From: Campylobacterales bacterium
GTDB lineage: Bacteria > Campylobacterota > Campylobacteria > Campylobacterales > Arcobacteraceae
Assembly: GCA_027064245.1 (NCBI GenBank)
Contig: JAMOPZ010000485.1
Coordinates: 1-5,194 of the forward strand
Reading direction: 5' to 3'
DNA: 5,194 nucleotides
The notes under the pieces: generated by a model
Database searches by the model: none
What the model saw: only the letters and a program-made list of their open reading frames with translations
Told to the model about the DNA's origin: nothing
Part shown: one piece after another, positions 1 through 5,109 of the stretch
Layout: each line of letters opens with the position of its first letter
Position numbering within the stretch: the first letter of the stretch is position 1
Made by a program: the position numbers and the translations under genes

Positions 1-1
1 T

Positions 2-160
2 ATATTATTTGGAACAAATTCATATGAGGTGTATCAAAATTTAGTAGTAAAAAAACATAAACTACAATATAAAATAAAATATTTGCAAAATGAAAATGCA
101 AAATTACAGAAACAATATTTAGAATTAAAAAATTTAGAACCTGAAATTGGTAATTGGTAA
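2..160 (+). CDS. FtsB/DivIC-like septum formation initiator, C-terminal part (5' end outside window)
   Basis: An open frame runs from the window edge to TAA at 158-160, giving 52 residues with no start visible. It reads I-L-F-G-T-N-S-Y-E-V, then a Lys/Gln/Leu-rich segment with Leu/Ile/Tyr at heptad-like spacing (L-Q-Y-K-I-K-Y-L-Q-N-E-N-A-K-L-Q), and ends E-L-K-N-L-E-P-E-I-G-N-W. A short coiled coil following the end of a transmembrane helix is the FtsB/DivIC pattern, and the N-A-x-L-Q-K-x-Y-x-E-L-K ending is typical of the small Campylobacterota protein encoded between eno and an AMIN-domain gene (Cj1671c in C. jejuni, from memory). FtsB-like proteins sit in the inner membrane with the coiled coil in the periplasm and help assemble the divisome. 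The AMIN gene begins 11 nt downstream, consistent with one operon. The family assignment is moderate because the membrane anchor is missing; the reading frame itself is secure. Confidence 0.75.
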   Translation: MLFGTNSYEVYQNLVVKKHKLQYKIKYLQNENAKLQKQYLELKNLEPEIGNW

Positions 161-166
161 AAGAGG
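161..166 (+). promoter_or_regulatory. Ribosome binding site deciding the AMIN-protein start
   Basis: AAGAGG at 161-166 lies 5 nt before the ATG at 172. This favours ATG 172 over the in-frame TTG at 154, which falls inside the upstream gene and would add six residues (M-V-K-E-V-I) ahead of the signal peptide. Confidence 0.75.
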
Positions 167-171
167 TCATA

Positions 172-705
172 ATGAAAAGTATATTTTTTATAATGTTATT
201 TAGTATAATTTTAGTTGCTAGAGAAAATCCTTTTGAACCGACACAAACATTTTTAGAACTTACAAAAAAAGATCTTAATATTACAACAACACCTAAAGAT
301 ATTAATAAATCTATTATAACAACAAAAGAAAAACTTATTTTACAACCTACAGAGATATTTAGTTACAATCCTTTACAAGGTATCCGTATTATCTTAGAAG
401 ATAATCAAATAAAACTTATGATAAAAAAAGAGTATAAACTTTTACAACAAATTATTAGTGATGATAATACAAAATTTGTATTTGATTTTAAAGGAAAATT
501 AACTTTTTATACTATAAGAAAAAACTTAGATAATAAGTATTTTAATTCTTATATTTTAGGTACACACTTAGAAGATAATTTTTTTAGACTTGTAATAAAA
601 GTAAATAAAAATATAAAAGAATATAATATAACCAAATTAAAAGATAATATTCTACTAATAAAGTATAATAAATCAGTAAAGCAATCAAATGAAAAAAGCA
701 ACTAA
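172..705 (+). CDS. Exported AMIN-domain protein (CgpA-like)
   Basis: The product has 177 residues from ATG 172. Residues 1-16 form a signal peptide (Lys-2, hydrophobic core, V-A at about 15-16), and the mature protein would start R-E-N-P-F-E-P, a start I associate with Campylobacterota periplasmic AMIN proteins. Residues about 24-60 are a Thr/Lys-rich linker. Residues about 85-167 are beta-rich (F-V-F-D-F, then Y-I-L-G-x-H-x-E-D-N-F-F-R-L-V-I-K-V and D-N-I-L-L-I-K-Y) and fit an AMIN domain, a fold that targets peptidoglycan or envelope complexes in other proteins. No amidase or other catalytic domain follows, so this would be a stand-alone AMIN protein. Its position after an FtsB-like gene matches Cj1671c-Cj1670c in C. 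jejuni (from memory), where the AMIN protein CgpA is a known glycoprotein. Three D/E-X-N-X-S/T sequons (N36, N45, N152) are present. The exact function is unknown. The end overlaps nth by 17 nt. Confidence 0.8.
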   Translation: MKSIFFIMLFSIILVARENPFEPTQTFLELTKKDLNITTTPKDINKSIITTKEKLILQPTEIFSYNPLQGIRIILEDNQIKLMIKKEYKLLQQIISDDNTKFVFDFKGKLTFYTIRKNLDNKYFNSYILGTHLEDNFFRLVIKVNKNIKEYNITKLKDNILLIKYNKSVKQSNEKSN

Positions 706-1330
706 AAAAGATATAGAGTTTATAAAAGAAAAATTTATAGAACACTATAGTAATGCTGTAACTGAATTAAATTATACTAATGAATTTGAACTTTTAATTG
801 CTATAATTTTATCTGCACAATGTACAGATAAAAGGGTAAATATAATAACTCCACCATTATTTGAACAATATCCTACATCAAAAGAGTTAGCAAATGCAAA
901 TTTAGATGATATTAAAAGTTTATTAAAAAGTTGTAGTTTTTTCAATAATAAAGCAAAAAATATAATCAATATGGCAAAACAAGTTGAAGAAGAGTTTCAA
1001 GGTATTATTCCTAAAAACTCCAAAGAGCTTATGAAACTTCCAGGTGTTGGTAATAAAACAGCAAATGTTTTTTTAATAGAATTAGAAGGCGCAAACTTGA
1101 TGGCTGTAGATACTCATGTGTTTAGGGTGTCTCACAGATTAGGATTAAGTGATGGCAAAAATGTAACTCAAACAGAAGCTCAGCTTGTAAAAAAACTAAA
1201 AGATGATCTTCATATTTTTCATCAAGCTATGGTGTTATTTGGTAGATATATTTGCAAAGCTGTAAATCCACAATGTACACAATGTTTTTTAATAACAGTG
1301 TGTAAAACTAAAAAAACTTTTAAGGCTTAA
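689..1330 (+). CDS. nth: Endonuclease III (DNA glycosylase/AP lyase)
   Basis: This 213-residue protein is full length for the family. Endonuclease III removes oxidised pyrimidines and nicks abasic sites in base excision repair. The core L-L-I-A-I-I-L-S-A-Q-C-T-D is at 35-47. The helix-hairpin-helix motif L-P-G-V-G-N-K-T-A is at 117-125 with the catalytic lysine K123, and V-D-T-H-V-F-R-V is at 140-147 with the catalytic aspartate D141 (equivalents of E. coli K120 and D138). Cysteines C189, C196, C199 and C205 have the exact C-X6-C-X2-C-X5-C spacing of the [4Fe-4S] cluster loop. All key residues are intact. The chosen ATG (689) gives the usual M-K-K-A-T-K-K N-terminus and lies inside the 3' end of the AMIN gene in another frame; only a weak AAAG (678-681) precedes it, so translational coupling is likely. 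It is the only cytoplasmic, non-envelope gene in the operon. Confidence 0.96.
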   Translation: MKKATKKDIEFIKEKFIEHYSNAVTELNYTNEFELLIAIILSAQCTDKRVNIITPPLFEQYPTSKELANANLDDIKSLLKSCSFFNNKAKNIINMAKQVEEEFQGIIPKNSKELMKLPGVGNKTANVFLIELEGANLMAVDTHVFRVSHRLGLSDGKNVTQTEAQLVKKLKDDLHIFHQAMVLFGRYICKAVNPQCTQCFLITVCKTKKTFKA

Positions 1331-1333
1331 AAA

Positions 1334-2071
1334 ATGAAAAAGATATTTTTAATATTATTAATATTTATATCAACACTATTTAGTGAAAATATAGATGATG
1401 ATATGTTAGATGAGTTTAATGATGATATACAAGTTGAAACAAAACAAAAATCAGATCCTTTTAAATCTTATAATATTGCAATAACACAATTTAACGATAA
1501 AGTATATTATAGTGTTTGGAAACCTGTAGCAATATCTTATAAAAACAATGTAAATCAAGATATAAGACAAGGGGTAAATAATATTTTTTCAAATCTTAAA
1601 TATCCTATTAATTTTGTAAATAATATTTTACAACTAAAAATTAAAAATGCTTGTATTGAAACAGAACGATTTTTGATCAATTCTACAATAGGACTCTTAG
1701 GTTTTTTTGATGTTGCAAAAAAATATTTTAATCTAGAACCTAAAAAAGAGGATTTTGGTCAAACATTAGGATACTGGGGAGTTAGTAGTGGTCCACATAT
1801 AGTATTACCTTTTTTTGGTCCTTCAAATTTAAGAGATATGATAAGTTTTTATCCAGATGGATTTGTAGATCCAACAATTTATAATTCGGATAGAAACTAC
1901 AATATAATCAATAATTCTTACACTACAGTAGGTGTTATGACATATGATAGATTAAATAAAACATCATTAAATATAAATCTATATGATAATGTGGTTGATG
2001 GTTCACTATCTAAATATGAGGTATTAAAAAATAGTTATGAACAAAAAAGAGAGATGGAGATAAACAGATGA
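1334..2071 (+). CDS. mlaA: Outer-membrane phospholipid transport protein MlaA (VacJ family)
   Basis: The product has 245 residues, close to E. coli MlaA (about 250). MlaA forms a ring-shaped channel in the outer membrane that passes mislocalised outer-leaflet phospholipid to the periplasmic carrier MlaC. Residues 1-17 are a signal peptide (M-K-K, then an Ile/Leu/Phe core). The family hallmarks follow in order: D-P-F-K-S-Y-N-x-A-I-T-Q-F-N-D (41-55), K-P-V-A (63-66), R-F-L-I-N-S-T-I-G-L-L-G-F-F-D (112-126), D-F-G-Q-T-L-G-Y-W-G-V-x-x-G-P (140-154), L-P-F-F-G-P-S-N-L-R-D (158-168) and a C-terminal Y-E-V-L-K-N-S-Y-E-Q-K-R-E. There is no lipobox: the only cysteine is C107, so unlike E. coli MlaA this is not an N-terminal lipoprotein. 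An acidic tail (residues 21-31, D-D-D-M-L-D-E-F-N-D-D) separates signal peptide and domain. AAGG at 1322-1325 is a ribosome site 8 nt before the ATG; nth ends 3 nt upstream and mlaC overlaps by 4 nt. Confidence 0.93.
   Translation: MKKIFLILLIFISTLFSENIDDDMLDEFNDDIQVETKQKSDPFKSYNIAITQFNDKVYYSVWKPVAISYKNNVNQDIRQGVNNIFSNLKYPINFVNNILQLKIKNACIETERFLINSTIGLLGFFDVAKKYFNLEPKKEDFGQTLGYWGVSSGPHIVLPFFGPSNLRDMISFYPDGFVDPTIYNSDRNYNIINNSYTTVGVMTYDRLNKTSLNINLYDNVVDGSLSKYEVLKNSYEQKREMEINR
2056..2059 (+). promoter_or_regulatory. Ribosome binding site for mlaC inside mlaA
   Basis: GGAG at 2056-2059 lies 8 nt before the mlaC ATG (2068) and within the last codons of mlaA. It supports this start and suggests both coupled and independent initiation at the ATGA junction. 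Confidence 0.65.
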
Positions 2072-2652
2072 TAAAAAAAATAATATTAATAATGTTGCTA
2101 TTTATAAGTAGCCTATATTCAGATGATGTAAGTGACTTAAAACATTACTTTAATTTAAAATTAAATAATATTTTAACAATAATACAAGATAAAACACTCA
2201 CTAAACAATCAAGAGATAATTTGATTATCAAAGATCTTAATAGTATATTTGATTTTGAACTTATGGGAAAATTAAGTATTAAAAGACAGTGGAGATCTCT
2301 TAACAGTTATGAAAAACAGGAATTTATAAAGTTATATATAAAAAGAATGCAAAAATCTTACTCTTCAAAGCTTGATAATTATAAAAATCAAAAAGTACAA
2401 ATTAGTGATATACTAAAAGTTAAATCAAATAGAATTATTATAAAAACAAAAATCATAAGTGATGATTCAACATATAGTATAAACTATAAATTTTATAAAC
2501 CTAAAAAGCAAAAAGATGGTAAATATAAATGGCTTATATATGATGTAGTTATAGAGGGTATTAGTATATTAAAAAATGATATTATAGATTTTAAAGAATT
2601 TTTAAAATCACATACTATACAAGAATTATTAACAAAATTAAAATCAATATAA
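2068..2652 (+). CDS. mlaC: Periplasmic phospholipid carrier MlaC (Ttg2D/HpnM family)
   Basis: The 194-residue product has a signal peptide at about 1-18 (M-I-K-K, hydrophobic core, L-Y-S). MlaC is a soluble periplasmic shuttle that holds phospholipid acyl chains in a deep pocket between the outer-membrane MlaA complex and an inner-membrane transporter. Family features seen are F-D-F-E-L-M-G-K (61-68), R-Q-W-R-S-L-N-S-Y-E-K-Q-E-F (73-86), the helix ending Y-x-x-K-L-D-N-Y (98-105), and the strand pair Y-K-W-L-I-Y-D-V-V-I-E-G-I-S (153-166) followed by F-K-E-F-L. The mature protein is strongly basic: I count about 35 Lys+Arg against 21 Asp+Glu. Its start overlaps the mlaA stop (ATGA) and its stop abuts the RND start, so all three are likely made together. 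The pairing with an RND transporter also resembles HpnM with HpnN. An A8 run at 2073-2080 covers codons 2-5. Confidence 0.93.
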   Translation: MIKKIILIMLLFISSLYSDDVSDLKHYFNLKLNNILTIIQDKTLTKQSRDNLIIKDLNSIFDFELMGKLSIKRQWRSLNSYEKQEFIKLYIKRMQKSYSSKLDNYKNQKVQISDILKVKSNRIIIKTKIISDDSTYSINYKFYKPKKQKDGKYKWLIYDVVIEGISILKNDIIDFKEFLKSHTIQELLTKLKSI

Positions 2653-5040
2653 ATGTTAGAAAAATTTTATTCAAATATATTATTTAAATACCCTAAAATC
2701 ATTTTAGGGTTTTTATTAATTTTTACAGTAATTATTGGTTCTTTTGCATTAAAACTAAAAATTGATGCAAGTGCAGATTCTCTTCTTTTAAAAGGAGATA
2801 AAGATCTAGCATTTACAAGAGAGATAGCAAAAAGATTCACAGCTCCTGAATTTTTAATAGTAACATATAGTTCTAAAAAATCTATTTTAGAAAATAATAA
2901 TCTAACAAATATTATAAAATTATCAAAAATATTAAAAAAAAATATTAAAAAAATAGATACTATTACAAATATTACAAATATACCACTACTTCAATCACCA
3001 CCTAAACCATTAGCTTCTTTAGTAGATGGTGTTTTGACACTATTGGATAAAAATATAGATAAATCTTTAGTAAAAAAAGAGTTTTTAACAAGTCCTATTT
3101 ATAAAGATAATTTAGTAAGTCATGATCTTAAAACAACTGCTATTGTTTTAAATCTTAAAAAAGATAACACAACTTTAAGCAAAGATATTTTAAGAGAACA
3201 AAATCATCAAAATATAGTAAAAATAAGAAAAATTATAAAACAGTTCTCGTCAAACCATAAAGACATTACACTATATCTTGGTGGAACACCCATGATAGCT
3301 GATGATTTAGTAGAGTTTGTAAAACATGATATTAAAATTTTTGGATCTTCTATTATTATATTACTGATTATTATACTTGCTATTTTATTTAGAAAAATAA
3401 GATGGGTAATATTACCTCTTTTTATATGTACTGTATCTATTGTAATAGCTAGTGGATTTTTAGGATTATTTGATTGGCAAATCACTATAATATCATCAAA
3501 TTTTATATCTTTACAACTTATTATGAACCTATCTTTAGTAGTGCATCTAATAGTTAAATATCAAGAATTACAAGAAAAAAATAAAACTCATACACAAAAA
3601 GAGCTTCTCCTTTTAACAGTAACTTCTATGGCAAAACCATCATTTTTTGTAGTTTTAACTACTGTTGTTGGATTTAGTTCACTAATTTTTAGTAGTATTT
3701 TACCTGTTATTAACTTTGGTTATATGATGAGTTTTGGTATAATTATATCTTTAATTACTACTTTTATTTTATTTCCATTAGTATTGTCTTTTTTAAATAC
3801 TACAGAAGATAACAAACAAAATTCCCATGCAAAAAGTTTTACAGCATCTTTACCACATATTATTTTTAAATATTATAAAACAATAATTGCAATATCTATA
3901 ATATTAGCTATATTAGCTATAAGTGGTGCTATGAAGCTTAAAGTTGAAAATAGTTTTATAGATTATTTTAAACATAATACAGAGATATACAAAGGGATGA
4001 AACTAATAGATCAAAATCTAGGTGGTACTACTCCTCTTGATATAATTATCACATTTAAAGATAATAGTAATAATATAAAAAATATTGATATTGTTTCTGA
4101 TGATGATACAGATATGATGGATGAATTTGATGATGAATTTAGTGATGATAAGTCAAATGAAGATTATTGGTTTACCCCTACTAAAATGGCACTTATTACT
4201 AAAGTGCATAACTATTTAGAAAAACAAAATGGTATTGGAAAAGTATTATCACTTGCAACAATTGGTAAAATTGGTAAAATTTTAAACAATGGTAAAGATT
4301 TAGATGGATTAACATTATCTCTTTTATACAAAAAACTACCTTCAAAATATAAAAGTGTAATATTATCACCTTATATAAATATAGAAAAAAATCAACTAAG
4401 AGTAAGTACTAGGGTGATTGATTCTAAAAAAGGGTTAAATAGAAATAAGCTTATTAAGACTATACGATCAGATCTATTAAAAATTATAGATAAAAATTAT
4501 GCAACTTTTAATATAACAAATCTTTTAGTAATATATGATAATCTTCTTCAATCTCTATTTCAATCTCAAATTGAAACTCTAGGATTAACAGTAATATTAC
4601 TTTTTATGATGTTTTTAATTTTATTTAGAGATTTTACCATTGCTACTGTTGCTATGATTGCAAATATTATTCCTGTTGGAGTTATATTTGCTTTTATGGG
4701 GTACAATAATATACCTCTTGATATGATGACTATAACAATAGCTGCTATTAGTATGGGGATTGCTGTTGATGATACAATACACTATATTCATAGATTTAAT
4801 TATGAGATGAAACTACACAATAATATTAAAGAAGCTATTATAAATAGCCATAAAAGTATTGGAAAAGCTATGTTTTATACATCTACTATTATTATAGTTG
4901 GTTTTATACTATTGGTTTTATCAAATTTTATACCTACAATTTATTTTGGATTATTAATTGTATTAGCTATGTTTATGGCTATATTAGCAGATCTACTATT
5001 GCTTCCTGCACTTTTATATCTTAAATCTAAAATTAAATAG
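2653..5040 (+). CDS. RND/MMPL-family inner-membrane transporter, probable lipid transporter paired with MlaA-MlaC
   Basis: The 795-residue product has the full RND layout. TM1 is at about 15-34, a periplasmic domain at 35-227, TM2-6 at about 228-380, a short cytosolic linker, TM7 at about 408-427, a second periplasmic domain at 428-636, and TM7-like repeats TM8-12 at about 638-790. Recognisable blocks are I-T-N-I-T-N-I-P-L-L-Q-S-P-P (104-117), L-G-G-T-P-M-I-A-D-D-L (209-219) and, in TM10, I-A-A-I-S-M-G-I-A-V-D-D-T-I-H-Y-I-H-R-F (696-715). D706 and D707 are the likely proton-relay acids; the matching N-half site (S294/L295) is not acidic. The family is COG1033-like, related to HpnN and MmpL, and uses the proton gradient to move lipids or hydrophobic molecules. 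Its position directly after mlaC (zero gap) makes it the probable inner-membrane partner of MlaC; C. jejuni Cj1373 is the likely counterpart (from memory). Residues 483-499 are an acidic low-complexity insert. Substrate and direction of transport cannot be read from the sequence. Confidence 0.9.
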   Translation: MLEKFYSNILFKYPKIILGFLLIFTVIIGSFALKLKIDASADSLLLKGDKDLAFTREIAKRFTAPEFLIVTYSSKKSILENNNLTNIIKLSKILKKNIKKIDTITNITNIPLLQSPPKPLASLVDGVLTLLDKNIDKSLVKKEFLTSPIYKDNLVSHDLKTTAIVLNLKKDNTTLSKDILREQNHQNIVKIRKIIKQFSSNHKDITLYLGGTPMIADDLVEFVKHDIKIFGSSIIILLIIILAILFRKIRWVILPLFICTVSIVIASGFLGLFDWQITIISSNFISLQLIMNLSLVVHLIVKYQELQEKNKTHTQKELLLLTVTSMAKPSFFVVLTTVVGFSSLIFSSILPVINFGYMMSFGIIISLITTFILFPLVLSFLNTTEDNKQNSHAKSFTASLPHIIFKYYKTIIAISIILAILAISGAMKLKVENSFIDYFKHNTEIYKGMKLIDQNLGGTTPLDIIITFKDNSNNIKNIDIVSDDDTDMMDEFDDEFSDDKSNEDYWFTPTKMALITKVHNYLEKQNGIGKVLSLATIGKIGKILNNGKDLDGLTLSLLYKKLPSKYKSVILSPYINIEKNQLRVSTRVIDSKKGLNRNKLIKTIRSDLLKIIDKNYATFNITNLLVIYDNLLQSLFQSQIETLGLTVILLFMMFLILFRDFTIATVAMIANIIPVGVIFAFMGYNNIPLDMMTITIAAISMGIAVDDTIHYIHRFNYEMKLHNNIKEAIINSHKSIGKAMFYTSTIIIVGFILLVLSNFIPTIYFGLLIVLAMFMAILADLLLLPALLYLKSKIK
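2691..2717 (+). terminator. Terminator-like hairpin and T-tract inside the RND gene (possible attenuator)
   Basis: CCCTAAAAT (2691-2699), a single C, and ATTTTAGGG (2701-2709) form a perfect inverted repeat. Realistically this is an 8-bp stem with a TCA loop. It is followed at once by T-rich sequence (TTTTTATT from 2710, then more T after 2720). The element lies in the TM1 codons (residues 13-22), about 40 nt after the start codon. It has the form of an intrinsic terminator, but it is coding sequence and AT-rich, so a termination function is inferred. Translating ribosomes would mask it. Confidence 0.4.
2962..2979 (+). repeat. 9-bp tandem duplication (ATTACAAAT x2)
   Basis: Two exact adjacent copies of ATTACAAAT encode I-T-N-I-T-N in the first periplasmic domain of the RND protein, and ATA follows. 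The unit is a multiple of three, so the frame is kept. Confidence 0.85.
3901..3918 (+). repeat. 9-bp tandem duplication (ATATTAGCT x2)
   Basis: Two exact adjacent copies of ATATTAGCT lie in TM7 of the RND protein and give I-L-A-I-L-A. The frame is kept. Confidence 0.85.
4099..4149 (+). repeat. Acidic low-complexity segment built on a 12-bp imperfect tandem repeat
   Basis: Codons for residues 483-499 of the RND protein are mostly GAT/GAA. Within them GATGAATTTGAT (4120-4131) and GATGAATTTAGT (4132-4143) match at 10 of 12 positions and encode D-E-F-D and D-E-F-S. The segment sits in the second periplasmic domain and looks like a repeat-expanded insert. A related motif occurs in the MlaA tail. 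Confidence 0.7.
4261..4278 (+). repeat. 9-bp tandem duplication (ATTGGTAAA x2)
   Basis: Two exact adjacent copies of ATTGGTAAA encode I-G-K-I-G-K in the second periplasmic domain of the RND protein. A degenerate third copy (AATGGTAAA) follows 9 nt later. Confidence 0.85.
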
Positions 5041-5074
5041 TCTACACTTTAGCACTTTTTAATCAAAATTAAGA

Positions 5075-5080
5075 TAAAAT
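5075..5080 (+). promoter_or_regulatory. Probable sigma70 -10 box for secG
   Basis: TAAAAT at 5075-5080, preceded by GA and followed by GCG, resembles the -10 element typical of Campylobacterota housekeeping promoters. The upstream sequence has T-rich stretches (5048-5060) rather than a clear -35 box, as is common in this phylum. It would place a transcript start near 5086-5088, about 23 nt before the secG ATG. It lies in the only gap longer than 11 nt in the window. Confidence 0.55.
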
Positions 5081-5098
5081 GCGAAGATATTTAAAAAT

Positions 5099-5103
5099 AA
5101 AGG
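5099..5103 (+). promoter_or_regulatory. Ribosome binding site for secG
   Basis: AAAGG at 5099-5103 is 6 nt upstream of the ATG at 5110 and supports that start. Confidence 0.7.
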
Positions 5104-5109
5104 TTACAA

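Noticed and set aside
154..171. TTG at 154 as the start of the AMIN protein
   Set aside because: It would lie within the upstream coding region and put charged residues K-E before the signal peptide. ATG 172 has a well-placed AAGAGG.
772..969. Antisense open frame of 65 codons opposite nth
   Set aside because: It lies wholly inside the conserved nth gene, has no ribosome site or recognisable domain, and open antisense frames are common opposite AT-rich genes.
1255..1333. A separate promoter for mlaA within the end of nth
   Set aside because: TAAAAC after TGTG near 1301-1310 is a poor -10 match with no supporting -35 and is a chance hit in AT-rich codons.
3207..3485. Antisense open frame of 92 codons opposite the RND gene
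   Set aside because: It mirrors transmembrane codons of a well-supported gene, shows no family features, and its hydrophobic look is a by-product of the sense strand.
5041..5074. Possible terminator after the RND gene (CACTTT direct repeat and TTAAT-CAAA-ATTAA hairpin)
   Set aside because: CACTTT at 5045-5050 and 5053-5058 is a direct, not inverted, repeat. The only hairpin has a 5-bp all-A/T stem, too weak for an intrinsic terminator.
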